Part shown: positions 1 through 13,800 of the stretch, piece by piece
How positions within the stretch are numbered: position 1 is the stretch's first letter
How the letters are laid out: each line of letters opens with the position of its first letter
Assembly (NCBI GenBank): GCA_013397695.1
Contig: VYZI01000194.1
Span: 1,281,066-1,345,065, forward strand
DNA: 64,000 nucleotides
Reading direction: 5' to 3'
Origin: Centropus unirufus
Taxonomy: Eukaryota > Chordata > Aves > Cuculiformes > Centropidae
The notes under the pieces: generated by a model
What the model was told of the DNA's origin: nothing
Database searches by the model: none
The model's input: the letters and a program-made list of their open reading frames with translations, nothing else
Position numbers and translations under genes: made by a program

Positions 1-67
1 GCAGATGCTTTCCTTCTTGTTCCTTTTGCTCGCTGCCTCCCTAGCTCTTCTTTATTGCTGTTAAATG

Positions 68-798
68 TTGACTGGGCCTGACCACCCCGTTGTCTTGCAT
101 GTGCTGTGTGACAGCGCTCAAGATTACCTGTTCCACGACCTTCCCTGGCACTGAGGTCAGACTGACAGGCCTGTAGTTCCCTGGATCCTCCCTCCGACCC
201 TTCTTGTAAATGGGTATAACATCTGCCAACCTCCAGTCAAGTGGCACTTCCCCCGTCAGCCAGGACGGGTGAGAGATGGTGAAAAGGGCTTTGGCGAGTA
301 CTTTGTCAGCTCCCTCAGTACCCTCGGGTGTATCCTATCCAGCCCCATAGACCTGTGAATATTTAATTGGCCAATCAGTTCTCCAAGCATTTCCTCGGGG
401 ATCATAGGAGCTTTGTTCTGGTCTCCCTCCCTATTCTCTGGCTCGTGAGGCTGGGCATCCAGGGAACATCTTTCTTTACTATTAAAGACTGTGGCAAGAG
501 GGCATTAAGTACCTCAGCTTTGTCTTCATCCCTTGTCACAACTGTTCCTTTTTCATCCAATAAGGACTGGAGATTCTCCCTGGTCCTCCTTTCATTGTTG
601 ATGTATTTGTAGAGAGATTGTTTTATTATGTTTTACAGAATTGGCCAGCCTGAGTTGTAGTTGGGCTTTGGCCCTTCTGATTTTCTCCCTACGTGATCTC
701 ACTTCGTCTTTGTAATCCTCCTGAGATGCCTGCCCCTTCTTCCAAGATTTGTAGACTTTCCTCTTTTTCTTGATATCTACCCAGATCTCTCTGCTCAA
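68..798 (-). pseudogene. CR1 ORF2 linker and 5' part of reverse transcriptase, broken
   Basis: Minus-strand frames at about 798-592 and 247-68 match the region between endonuclease and reverse transcriptase and then the first reverse transcriptase blocks. The linker part is rich in Lys, Arg and Glu (KKGQASQEDYKDEVRSRREK). The second part reads WRLADVIPIYKKGRREDPG followed by NYRPVSLTSVPGKVVEQVI and ends at RPSQH. The fingers of the polymerase begin here, but the FADD-type catalytic block is not in the window. The piece between these segments (about 250-590) still looks CR1-like at the nucleotide level but carries stops. Downstream of RPSQH (below position 68) the frame runs into a stop in unrelated sequence. 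Confidence 0.88.
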
Positions 799-911
799 CT
801 AAGCTGGGCTTTTTCCCCGCCACCTCATTTTCCGGCGCATGGGGACAGCTGCTCTTGTGCTGCCAGGATTTCCTTCTCGAAGAGCACCCAGCCCTCTTGG
901 GCTCCCTTGCC

Positions 912-1895
912 TTAAGTCTCCCTCGGAACTTTATCAACCATCTTTCTGAACAGTCCAAAGTCTGCCCTCCTCAAGTCCAAAGTGGCCGTTCTGCTGACTG
1001 ACCTTCTCACCTCTTCTAGAACTGATAATTCTACCATCTCATAATCACTGTGTCCCAGGTGTCCTCCAAGCATTACAACTCGCACAAGGCTTTCTCTGTT
1101 CCTAAACAGCAGGTACAGCTGGGTGCCTTTCCTTGTCAGATCACTCACTGGTTGGGTGAGGAAGTTGTCTTCCATGCACTCCAGGAACATCCTAGACTGG
1201 TTTGTCTCTGCTTTATTATACTTCCAGCAGACATCTGATAAGTGGAAGTCTTCCATTAGGACAAGAGCCAGCAATCGTGAGACTTCTCCCAGCTGTTTGT
1301 AAAAAAACTCATCAACCTCTTTCTCCTGGGTAGGTGGTCTATAAAAGACTTCCACCACAATATCAACCTTACTGCCTGCTCCTCTGAGTTTTACCCACAA
1401 GCACTCAATTCTGCCATCACTCTCAAGTTAAAGGGTGTCAAAACACTCTCTAAGGTAGAGGGCTACCCCACCGCCTCTTCTACCTTTTCTATCCCACCTG
1501 AAGGGTTTATATCCAACCATAGTGGCACTCCAATTATGGGAGTCATCCCACCACGTTTCTGTGATGGCAATCAAGTCATAGTCCCCTTGCCTCACAATGG
1601 CCTCTAGTTCCCCCTGTTTGTTTCCCATGCTGCGTGCATTGGTGTACATGCGCTTCAGATGGGCTATTAGTCCCACTGCACTCTTAAAGGCAATAGCCTT
1701 AATTCCCAAATAACTGTTCATTAAAATATCTGACCAATCACTGCCATCCACATCTTTGTCACTTGTAGTACTGACACCCACGCCCTTTGAGGTGACATGC
1801 CAAAGGTCCTCACCCGCACACCACCTCTCAGAGACTGGAATACCATTCCCAGGCTCATCTCTGTCAAGCCTGGTTCCAGCCCTCTCCCCCTTCAC
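912..1895 (-). pseudogene. CR1 ORF2 endonuclease domain, broken
   Basis: Two adjacent open segments in different frames (about 1895-1428 and 1400-912, minus strand) together cover the endonuclease that nicks target DNA for CR1 integration. The first holds the ITETWW motif with the conserved Glu and the GGGVALYLRE segment. The second holds YRPPTQ, a degenerate form of the GDFN block (here EDFH), and a degenerate SDH block (here HSDYE). The family normally uses Asn in the first block and His in the second for catalysis, so both substitutions would inactivate the enzyme even without the frameshift near 1400-1428. This is a remnant with no expected activity. Confidence 0.9.
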
Positions 1896-3520
1896 ATCTA
1901 GTTAAAACTCTACTAATGAGCCCTGCAAGATTCTTGGTGATTATTCTTACACCCCGTGCGGACGAGTATACCTCATCCTTGGACAAGAAGCCTGGAGGTG
2001 TTTAGGCCAGTCTGTGGTCGAAGAACCCAAAGTTTTGCTCCTAATTTACTGATTTTTCATGTTCATTGCCTCCTGAAGTTGCAGAAGAGAAGTTGCAGGC
2101 TAAGGCAGCTGTTGATGAACTGTTATTTTCAGGATTTACCTTCATGATTCTTTTCTTTGTGTATCATAGACAAAACCCAACATGCTGGAAGGGAGAAAAG
2201 AAAGTATTAAGTAGTTGTGGTTTTCTGATTGTACAAATTAAATGACACATTTTAGCATAAAAAGACTGTATTTATACCTTGCAGGAATTGGCTGACTAAC
2301 AAAAATAAGCCCTAACTTTTTGAAGTGACTGGACTGTACTGGGTGGGTGTGGCTGACATAAAACTGTTAGAAGGCAATTCCTAATGATGTGATTTGGGGG
2401 ATGCTTTCTGTATAACAAATATCTATTGAAATTTCTTTTGTATTTTTTCTGTATCTTATTTTCTAATATTTTGTTTTGGTAGCATGGGAAGAAAACAGTA
2501 AGTGAATGAAGTGGAATAAACTGGTGTGGTAATATTTAAATGGCAGTATTTAGAACTCTGTGTTTCTCTTAAACCAGGGCAAAATTTACACTGCTGAAAT
2601 TAATAGAAAATAAATCCCCTTACCTGTATTTACTCTACTACCATTGGCTAACAGACTATATGAATTACGCTGAGCAGTGTTCCTGAAGCTAAACAGTTTC
2701 AATTACACTTCCAGTCCTTCCAGGTGAAAATCCACAAATTTGCTCAAATTGTTTTGATTTTCCTTTCTAGATATTAGGTGGTCATAATTTCTTATTTTTG
2801 ACTCCTGTGACTCTGTTTATATAACTGCATTCCATTTTACTAGCATGGAGTTTGGTCAACAACGCCTCTGTTTAAAGAAGTAAAATAAGAATATATTTCT
2901 TGTCCCCTTTTAAATTCTTTCTGCTTGCTGTATTCCCTAGATACAACATTTAAATTAATTAACTATCAAAAGGGGCTTCTTTTGAAAAACTTTCTTACGT
3001 TTAGGCCAATTAAATGGAATATTTATAGCTCATTGTGTGTTCTGAAGTAAAACTATATAAGAATATGGCTGGTGGATAAAATATTGTGACAATTTGTACA
3101 ATAAGGGCCTACTCTTTCATTTGATATGTAATGTAGCTGCTTGAACAATAGATTTGAAGTGTTTAAAGCTTCAAGTCAGCAGCAATATAACAATTCTAAT
3201 ATACTGAAATAAATCACTGGAACACCCCATTTTAGTTATTTTCCTCTAACCTCATGTGTTAAGGCTGAATTCATATTTCCACTGATAATACTTTCAGTAA
3301 TTGCTGAACCAGGGCATTGTTTTGTTACCCTCTGCTAATTTGGGCGTATCCAAGTAGTAACATTATTTGCATTGTTTCTGCCAAGAAAAGCTCAGACTTG
3401 TGAAATTAATCTTTTTCCCTCATAATCTCCTTCTCCCACACTGGTAGGACCCTTAACTTTAATATTATGCACATAATTTCAGAGTTTTCTGGGGCTGTAT
3501 TTTAAATACATTGTTCCTAA

Positions 3521-3556
3521 GAAGGTTACATGTGTTCTGAAGGTTACATGTGTTCT
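3521..3556. repeat. exact 18-bp tandem duplication
   Basis: The unit gaaggttacatgtgttct occurs at 3521-3538 and again at 3539-3556 with no mismatch. It is most simply a recent replication-slippage duplication. Confidence 0.95.
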
Positions 3557-6500
3557 GAAACTTGTGTTATAATCATGAAAGTAAGTTGCAAATTTACAAG
3601 AAGTCATACATCGAGATACCTGTGTGCTCTATTAGTAGTCTATTGGATTTACTAAGTGGGAATCTGGATTTGTAATCCCTGTCTCCAGACCCACCAGTGC
3701 TCCATCCTGTGATTGTGGACAAATCATGTGGGAGGAGGCCTGAGGTGCTTCCTTTCCACAGAGCTATGATTCTTTGATCAAAGGAGAATCCTGCGAAACA
3801 AGTATGTGTACAGAAATGTTTATTTTTCTACAAAACTGGAAAAAAAGAGTATTTGTTAAAAATAAACTTAAAACTAACTTAAAAGGTTGTCACCAGTAAA
3901 ACATAACCTACTTTCATCCTTCATTTCTTTTCAGCTCAGTCTTTTTACCCTCTGCCTTTTCCCTGACTTCAGACACAGGGAGCTTTGCTATACTCACTTA
4001 TGTGAAGAAACGAGAATAAAACATTTTCAGTCTTTTATTGGTTTATTTTTTCGTATTCACTCCTGACTATCTTTTTTTCCCTTCAAAATTTACTTTTGTT
4101 TCTGCTCTTAGTTGTTGCAATGTCTTTGGGTATAATCCTTAGTGACCTCAGTGGTGGAGGAAATATATATTAGTCTTGGCAATTTTAATACATTTTCTGA
4201 TGAGTTGGCATTCTGTAACAATTTTATGAGAGTGTGAAGTCATGATAAATTAACTGGCTGTCTTACAATACTAATCGTGTCTCCTGACTTCTCTGAGAGA
4301 TTGCCATGTTTAATGTCTTTCCTCCTGTATTTATGCTAAATGAGGGTGGCAAAATTGATAACTTACTAAAAGGGAGAGGAAAATTGAAAGTACTTCTAGA
4401 TTTGAAATGCAAAGATAGATTTGGTGAAACAACGAACATTGCAAGTGTGCTACAAGGAGCAGAAAGTCTTCAGAAAAAATATCTAGCTATGGTTCTCAGG
4501 TAGTTAAACGTCTCTGGCAGGAATGGTGAAGAAAAAGGGAGTTGTTGGTTTGTGAAAGAAAAAAGAAACAGAGAGGGTCAAAGTCCAGAGAGAGGCTAAA
4601 CAAGATTATTCAAAGATTAGTTCTTTGCTTCATCCCAAAAGAGCTGAAAATAAACCGTTTTGTTTAAGTAATGGGTTAATGTACCTTAATGTGTAGTAGA
4701 AAAAGAAACTTTTGTCTTTTGTGGAGTCATTAAAAAGTTTTGCTAGTCAAGGCAAGACAAAATGAAATTAGGACTATCAAGAAGGTGTTTTTTGTTTGGG
4801 TTGGTTTAGACGCAAGTTTTACACCTCAGTAAAGCAGTTCACTTGTAGAGCTGTTTTACATGTCATTCCTAGTCACACCTGCTTTAGCAGTCTTTGTGGG
4901 TGCAGAGTTGCCAGGACTGTCTAGGATGTAGATATTAATAAATCTTATTGTTATAATGTTATCTTTGCTGTCCAGTTCAACCAGGCAGCGTTGCTGTGAG
5001 AAGCAGATTATTCGTGGACCAATGAGAGCAGGTGGAAGTCCCTTTGTACTGAGCATACTGTATTAGTGGTTTATGCTGATGCTATATTTAAAAATAGCTA
5101 GTCACCAGGGAGGAGTAGTTTTTACACACTGTTCCTCTAGATGGAACCACTCTGCTGCTTAACTTGGCTGAAATACCTTTGGTTTAAAAAACAGCCGAAG
5201 AAACCGTTGCAGCGTGTACTTGCAATTGAGCATCTATGCTGAAGTGCACGCACATGCCTAGGAATATTGTGTGGAATTAGAGGCATGATGTGAAAGAAGG
5301 AATGCTCTTGGATTTTGAGTTGCTTCTGCAAATACATAATTTGAAGGTAGTGTTTGTGCACTTTGAGCTGTTCATAGAGCAGAGAAAATTATCTTTATGT
5401 GAATAGTCACCTACTTACTCTACATCTGGTGAAATGCTGTAAGATGCTTCAACTTGTCCCTCGTCTCTGTAAAGTCTTTTTCAGAGTTTATGTCCAGACT
5501 ATTAGCAGTAACACTTACCTTCTTCACATTTTATATTCCTTTCTGCTTATGGAGCTTGGGCTATTGTACCAGGCTTTGATACCTCTATTTTCAGTGCAAA
5601 CATCTTACTTCATTTATTGGTTCCTTATTTCCATTTGTTTTTTTTTTCCCAGAGATTGTCCCAGTTAAAATAGCTTTCCTCTCCTCTACTAATATTTTTC
5701 ACATGTTTTGTGATTAAGTAGGATTTTTTCAGTAAGTTGTGTATACAACTTTTTCAAGGTTTCTCTGGTTTTACTTGACTTGGAAATAAGTGGGTCCATT
5801 TAACTCTTATCGTCCTAGTTGTAAATGTGAGCTGAATGTATTCAATAATATACTCTTTATGTTATTTTTATTGAATTAATCCGAGAGCCACAGATTTTAC
5901 TGAAACTGGATATGTCACAGTTTTTAAGAGCAACATTTTTGGACAAGGATTTGCCTACTGCAGGTCATGTAAAAGATTTGGAAGACAAGTTACTTGAATT
6001 ATCTGCCTAATCAGAATCAAACATAGTAAAAGGTTGTCCGAAAGAGAAGATACAAAAAATGGTGTAGTATAGTGATTCTCATGGGGTTTAGACCTCTTTT
6101 TTATTCCAGAATATTGAAAATGCACATCCCTACACAAAACCAGCGCTAGTAAATAAAAATAGGACTGCTGGGTCTTGGTCCCCAGCAGTTAAGAAAGGAA
6201 ATGTTTAATCATACCATTGCTTTAAGACTGTATCCATTGCTTGGTGTGACCCTATCTGTCGTGTGAGTAGAAAGAAATATGGCATAGAAGTATTATCCAT
6301 TTTGTAGAATCTCTATTAGCGCATAATAATATTAAAGTAACAAGAGATGAAGCACTGTTACTAAGTTACAGATTTTTAGAGAAGAAAAGTACTACTCAGC
6401 AGTTATCTTGTCAGGGTGATTCTTGTTTTCCAGCTTTTGGTAAAACATACCTGAGGGATGCCAATGTTCCTTTATCATTGTACTAGATGAACATACCTAC

Positions 6501-7786
6501 AAAAGTCCAAATGGAACGCTACTTGTCAATCTTGACTGTACTTACCTGTAATAAAAAATCATTCAAAGTGGAAGAATTACAGAAAGGATAAAGAGAAATT
6601 AAGAGAGGATGCCAAAGAGAAGAATTCAACAGACCTGAAGGAGGTGTGTGATGTGTACAGAAAAACTAGGAGGAGAAGGTGTCGCATACATGGAACATTT
6701 TCTTATGGAAGAAATGGTTAATGGTGCTATGAACTAGTGCCGTTATTTCATTACATATTTATGTTTGCATGTATATATCTGCAAACACAGCACCATAATT
6801 CAACTAATATGGACAGCTGAATTATTAGAACTTTAATGTTGTCTAATGACTGCTGGTAGTTGCTAAAGTATGGTCATGTTTGATCTATTGAATCATCAAT
6901 GCACCAAGACCCATTAAACCTATATATATGTTAGTAATTGTTAATCTATTAATGGACTAACATATTTGTGTAGGTTACATGTAGATTACAATGTGAATCT
7001 TAGGGGAAGACAATGGATGCAACAAGTCACCAAAGGTCAGGAAAAGGAAGGAAATGTTACCCTGACGGAAGCAAAAAAATGCTCATTAAACCAGGCAAGT
7101 ACTTGAGATGAGACCTGGTCTGAGAAAGAAGTATTAGCTCCTTTGAGGAGATGAAATAGTATTTATTTTGACAGGAAGAATGACCATGCAGTTTTATAAA
7201 TGATGAAGAAATAAAGACTCAGTGAGAAACACTAAGGGGTACTTTAGTGCTCAAATTTAATTATAAAATGGTAAGTGCCACACCAAAAAGAGGTGCTTAG
7301 TGAGGGTTGCAGCCTGAGATTTAATGTCTTCATAAACATATTTCATTGTTGACTTCTTTGGAAATTGCAAGGAAATAATTTTAATTTTTTTTACCTTGAC
7401 CTGCCTTGTGTTAGATATTGAAAATGTCTAGGGCAATAACATGGCTAATGCAAGCCTATGGCAAGTCAAACATTCCTATGCATTCACTGATATTTTGAGA
7501 AATATTCATTTTTTCCAGTGCATTCTCAAGGGTATCTAATAAGGTCTGCCCTATAAACAGGTGTCCTGGGGTCAGGTGAGTCTGTGTCCCAGGTATTTCC
7601 CAGTACCTGGTGGGAACTGAGCAATATTTGAGCAGGTTTCCAGTGAGCTTGCCAAAAATCAGGTTAAAACTATTTTCCATTTTATACTCAAAGGTCATAT
7701 CCCCTCCCATACATATGGAGTAGGATTTCTTAAAAAAAACCCCACTCTTCTCCCCTTTCTTTTCTTTCCCTGCCTGTCCCTTCTCA

Positions 7787-7860
7787 CCCCCCCCCCCAAA
7801 AAAAAAACCAACCAACCAACCAACCAAAAAAACCACAAAAAAACAAGCAAAAACCAAAAT
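7787..7860. repeat. low-complexity C-run, A-run and (CCAA)n block
   Basis: Eleven C (7787-7797) are followed by ten A (7798-7807), then a CCAA tetranucleotide run (about 7808-7826) and A-rich sequence. The long glycine/tryptophan/phenylalanine-rich open frames across it on the minus strand are products of this repeat, not genes. Confidence 0.9.
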
Positions 7861-10800
7861 TAAGAAGACTTGTAGGGAAACCTGGAGGATTGCACAGCAA
7901 ATCTCTTTTGGTCTGAAGTGAAGTCACCTGGCTTGGCCCCACCATTGCCAAGTTCCTGTGGGGGTCCCTTCCTCCCAGCATGCATTTGCAGATGTGATGT
8001 TAAGTGTTTAGACCAAATATTTACACCTTATTTTATACTAATTTTTTTAATTGCTTTGGACTCATATAGTTCATCTCATAAAGTTTTGTGCTAATTCTGG
8101 TATTTATGGATAAGGAGTTGACCCCAGTCATAGCTACATCACTAAGGTGGATAAACTGATCCTTTTAAATTTTAAAGAAAAATCCCAAAGTACTGTAGAT
8201 TGAAATGAACCTCAGACATTAATTGATGTAACTTTTCCTCAGAAGAGATAAATTAAAAGGAGACAGAACAAAGAAGATAAAAAGGCTTTCCAAATAGTGG
8301 GGTTTACTTGTAGTACTGGCAGAGATCACAGGTAGTTTTTGTTCTGTGAACTCTCTGCAGTCACTCATGACTGAGCTCTGGCTGGATTCAAAGGAAGTCT
8401 CTCTGCCTTCATGTGCAAAACTTTCTTACAGCTATTGTGAGGAACACTGAACAGAAATGCTTTCTATATCCTTTGAGATATGGCATAATTTTAAGGAGGG
8501 AAAAACCCCACCAATCTTTGTTTTCCTAGATACTGGAAGAGAATGAAAGGAATAGTGTAGAAGTTTTGCATTAGGAAGGTCATAGATAGTCTAGAAAAAT
8601 TACACTTAGATGGTAGATAACACAGAAACATCAGTTTGTGATTACTGCAGTAAAAAAGCCCAGTTGCTCAAGAACAGTTCAACCAGCTGGAAATAAAAAT
8701 TTTGAAAAACTGCCAAGGTCAGTGAGACCCAAAGCGATTTGCTGATTACATGATGGTCACATGCTCATGTGCCTGTGGGTTGTGTTTAATTTCTGAACTT
8801 TCATGATGCAAAATTGAAAGTGCGCTAAAAAAAGACAAGTTAGATCAGAAACCAAAACTTCCAGTTGCAGTAATTTCTTTAGAGTCTGTATTCTTTTTTG
8901 TGTGTACCTATAAAATTTCTGGGGTGCTCTCCAAATAGAAAGTTGTGTGAATTGCAAATTGAAATGAACTTCTCTGTTACTTTGTCATCACATAAAAAGT
9001 GGATTTCTGACCTAGAAGGTCAAAAAGTAATTTGTTTTTTCCTTTAAAATAAATTAATACATTGTGGTTCCTTGACTTGATGTAGCAAATTATACAGATA
9101 ATTCTTCATATAAGAAAACTAATTATTGAAGTAAATACAAACCTCTTACCATGATTTCAATAGATTTATTTTTTCAGTTTGAACTCCAGAGATTCCTCGG
9201 TGTACTTGCCAAACTGAATAGGTACGACGTAGTGATACTATCATGACACTGCAGATCAGCTTGTCCAGTCAGGAGGGTTAGCCAGCAACAGTGAACAATA
9301 GGACACAGGAAAAAAAGATTTTGAGAAATTCCTTCTTCTAGACTAGAGGATTGTTTACATTTCCCAATAAGAACTGGGATGGGAAAGGAAAATGTGCCAT
9401 TTATTCACAGGTGAGGAGGGTAAAGTCTCTTGCCCAAGACAAGTGAATTAATTGACTTTGAGGTCTATGTGAATTTGAGGCTTATATGAGTGAATTGTAA
9501 TGTATTTTGCTTCCCCAAACTAGATCCAGACTACAACAAGCTGGAAAAAGTATAAGCAGGGCTATCAGTCACCAAGTCTGGTTCTCCTGGTTCAGTTTCA
9601 GCTTGATGACATCTGTGCTAGCCCAGCAGCAGGGACCTTGGTGGTACTGAGCCAGAATATTAGGAACCTGTGGGCTCCTGCTGCACAAGGTAAATCTGTC
9701 TCCAAACACTCAGAGATCAATGAGGATATCAGGGTTCACGCATTTTTTTAAAATGAAGTTTGAGAGTCTATTGGTGGATGCACTTTGCTGTCAAGGAAAA
9801 TACAGGAGAGAGCCTGTCTGAGGCTGCTGATGCTGTGTATGCTGCCTGCTTCATGCAGCCTGGAAGTGCAGAGGTAGGAAATGACCTTCCTTGTGTGGGA
9901 GGAGGTGGGTGGAGGGACGCTACCTCTTCACCACCCTAAATTTAAGAACTATTCTAGCCCCGATGTTCCATGTTGGGAATCATGTTGAGATAGAGGTGTT
10001 GGTCTTTGGTTATGGACTACCTAAGAATCTCTCCCATTTTTATTTCACTTTAAGTTCTGGTTTGCAGAGATGCTCTGTCCCACTGGCTCTGCTCTCAGCT
10101 GAGGAGCTGCTCTCTGACACCATTCACAACCCAACACTCATCTTAACAGGCACCATAAATTGCTGAACATTATTCTGCCAGGTGTTAGTCCTTGTTGCTT
10201 TCATCCATCGGTGCCCAAGATGTGCTCCTAACTTCACCTCTGCTGCTGGGACATTTAATTCAGTGCATAAAGGATAATGCAATTTGTGGCCCTTTTCCAG
10301 TACAATACTTTTGATTATACTGCATTGTGTTGGGCAGCCTAGGAGGATAATCTGTATATGTAATATATAAATATTACGTGGAAAAGCTGAACTTTGTTAG
10401 ATTACCTTTCCTTGGTCTTTCATTTCTGCCTTCTCAGAGCCTCTAGTTGACTTTAACTATAAAGGTGCTATAAGCCACAGCCAAGTGTTTTCCCTTGGTC
10501 AGTTTTGGACTGTTTGCTCAAACCACATTTGCTGTCTTCCCTGTTAGATGTTAAAACATGAGAATCAGAAATACAGATCTGTCATATAATTTTGTTTAGA
10601 GTAAATATCAATAGGCATGAGAAAGATGAGATCTAAAAAGGCTGTGCGAGCCAGTATCTTTCTTGATGCACAGTCTTCAGGATATCAAGTATTGTCATCT
10701 TTGATTTTCAATGCATATTTCAGACCTTTTTTGTTTTGAAATCCTTGCTTCACTGTATGTTGCTTGTCCCTGAGGAGTGATTTGACATGGTAGGACAGAC

Positions 10801-13800
10801 TCTGATTGGTACTGGCTTTCATTGATGATTTTATCGATTAACATACAACATTGTGTGAGTTTAAAATGAAACTGTCTCTCTGAAAGGCTTGCACCGTTCT
10901 TGCAGTGCTTTTGAAAATTACTGCTCTGAAATTCATTGCTCAGTTTTAGCAATTTTGGGGTTGAGATGCTTGATGATGTTGTCTAACCACAGAGAAGAGA
11001 ATCCTACTGATAATAGAAAGGTTGAATTAGCCTATGCTGTATCTAATACAAAAAAATAAAAAATAAAACAATTGAACAAGTTCAACAGGCTGTGCTTTCC
11101 ACACATTGAATGTGTAACTGAATGTTTTATAATATCTCTTATTGCTGTAGTACAGGGTGTATGGCTTTTCAGTTTGTGAATTTTCAATCAGTGCAAGAGG
11201 TGGCCATAGTTGACGGTTTATTTAATTAGGGGTAGAAGTAAAAACAAAATTAAATATGTGTTTCCCCAAGAACTTTTATACTCCTTCATGGCTTTGCTTA
11301 TGTGTTTACAATGTTCCATTTTTTTTGTTACATAAAATATTGCAAATGAGTCAACTCAATTTCTTTTGTGTGGATGTGTGTTCTGAAGGAACTGTTGAAG
11401 TAGTCATAAGACAAAGAAAATAAAAATTAAAATATTCAAGTCATTATGCCACTAAGTAAAGGGTATTGCCCAAGTATTAAAATAAGAAAATGTAGTGAAG
11501 TGCATTTCTTTAAATATATTTGGATTAGATATGCATGCAAAAGGGTTGGGGTAGTGGATTATGTAGTATACTCTACTTTTGTTTTCCTTACATAAGAACG
11601 ACCCAAAAGTTTTCAGGCATGTGGAAAAAAAATGTGTTTTTTTTTAAAATGTCATAGATACTAGAATTCCTATTGCTCACCAAGGCTGGAGGAATTTTTT
11701 TAAAATAAGAATATTCTTAGAATTAATGTATTACCACAGTAACTGATACATTTTTTAACATGTAGTACACTATTATTTCACAGAACAGCTTGATGTTGCT
11801 TACCATTGATTATTGATTGATGCTTTTGATTATTTTTCTTTGTGATTTCAAATAAAATTGAGTGACACTCATTCTTTGAGTATTTTTAGTATTTCCTTTA
11901 TTGTTTATATGCAATGAAACAAAATACCACTGAAGTATTACATTTACATACTCTTTGAGCTTTCCTTTGCTGTAAGCGTGTCATTAATATTCTACTTATA
12001 AATATCCAATGTGAACTTTTTAGCTACCTAAAAATATTCACACAGAAGCTTATACAAATTATAGCTTCTTTTCATTTTCCATTTCTTTTGGTGAACCTCG
12101 TTTTTTTTTTCACACTTTTCTTCCGTATGATGAAACCTTTGTGTTTCTGCTTTGTACTACTGAATAGATAGATATGGGAAGAAGTTTGTTATCCTAGCTA
12201 CCTTAGTAACTAACTATTGGAAACAGATATGGTTATTAATATCCATAGAATTTCTTCCTGTTCTGAGGAACATAATCCCTGAGTCAGCTGCAATATCTCA
12301 GATAATATATTTTGAAAGTACAAGTGATGATTATAACATTGTGACAACTGCTGAAGGATTATTTTTAATTCAAACTCTGAGTTATCTGAATATTGGTTGG
12401 TCTCACAAATTTGTAGCTAGGGCGATTCTGGCTCTTTATAAACCTGTCCCAGTTTTTTCCCTGCCTGCTGGGCTGCTGACATGGCAGCAGCCTTCTCACC
12501 TTGCTACCCAGCTTATCCTTTCATCCCAGGACAGTGGCTCTGGAATTGTCCAACTTGGAGGATTTCTGTGACCATGCTCTTTATTCCAGAGGAGGTTTTT
12601 TTTTTTAGAATTAGTTTAGAGGAAATAAACTGATCCTTCAAGAAACACTAGTTACACGTATGATTCGGAATATGCTATGGGGGTCTGCCTGGAGCAAGGG
12701 GTTGGCCTGCTGCTGTCCCATGTTTGTCCAAAGGGAGTGGTAGTAGCACTGGCAGCTGGGTCTGACAGAAGCGATGGTGTGACTGGGTCACAGGAGAATT
12801 GTGGGGAGGCTGAGAGCTGAGCAGTCCAGTCACAAGTCATTTGGTGGCAGGGAGGACATGACTACCAAGATGCAGAGCTGGCAGGGACAGCAGGAGGAGG
12901 AAACTGTGCCTAAGCTGCAGTATCTGTCTGGTATCAGTAAGCAGACAACCCTATGCCTTTTTGAGGACGTGGCCTATGTAAAGAATAGCAGTTATGGTTT
13001 GGCAACCCATGTAGTTTTATCCTGTATAATGTGTATGAAAGCTTTTCTTTAATGATCTTCATGAAGCAGTGCAGTCTTCTATAACATTCATCTAATTGCT
13101 TCACAAAATTTAATGAGCACATTTACTGCATTTCTTCACAAGTTTGTTGTTATTTCTATTTTATATCTAGGTAGCAGACAGGTTAATTCAAGTGTCTGCG
13201 TATTTTGAGGAGCCAAATTGAAATGACTGGCAACTTGCATCTCTTTCAGCCACAGCTCTGAACTGAGGAGATTTGTGGGCAGTACCAGGAAGCTTGTTGC
13301 AACCAAAATTATTCCATGCATTCGTATGGTTTTGTTTCTGATTGTGATGATGCTGGGAATTCTATTAAAAAAAAAGAAATAGAAACCAGGACAACCTCTG
13401 CATTATAAACTGTTGAGATTTGGAAGGTGGTTCTTTGAAAGCTGAAACATCCTGGAATTGTGTGTATACACTGCAATGCAGTATTTAAAGACCAAGAACT
13501 GCATTCTGTTTTTCCCAAGACCACAGCCATAGTCATCACTGGATGGCTGATACTCAGAAAAAAAGAAAAAAACAACATTTTCTTGATGTGAGGCATCACT
13601 TCCCTGCTGAAGTGGGAGCTCAATAATTGAATGCAGGACAGGAAGAGAAAGAGTAGCTTTATGAATCAAGTGGAAATGAATATGGTACTTGTTTGGCTCT
13701 TGGCAAGGCTGTAAATCTCACTTAAATCAGAGATTCAGATCATTCTCTAAGTGTCTTGTCTACCACCATTTGAGAAAACCTGGCTTAAAACAACCCTGTG

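Larger units (their letters stand above)
1..2045 (-). mobile_element. CR1 non-LTR retrotransposon, decayed, antisense
   Basis: Read on the minus strand, this stretch follows the order of an avian CR1 element: the ORF1/linker end (about 2045-1900), an apurinic-type endonuclease (about 1895-960), a basic linker (about 960-590), and the start of the reverse transcriptase (about 590-68). Recognisable peptides include ITETWWDD and YRPPTQ in the endonuclease, REKIRRAKAQL in the linker, and YKKGRREDPGNYRPVSLTSV at the reverse transcriptase entry. In life such elements copy themselves through an RNA intermediate by target-primed reverse transcription. This copy is dead: the frame is split by several frameshifts and stops. 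CR1-like sequence stops near position 68, so the catalytic core of the reverse transcriptase and the 3' end are not in the window or have been lost. The left part of ORF1 is absent as well. The family assignment is firm; the outer edges are accurate to a few tens of bases. Confidence 0.95.

Noticed and set aside
7456..7981. Two overlapping minus-strand frames with Gly/Trp/Phe/Val runs
   Set aside because: The protein-like runs come from the C/A homopolymer and (CCAA)n block at 7787-7860.
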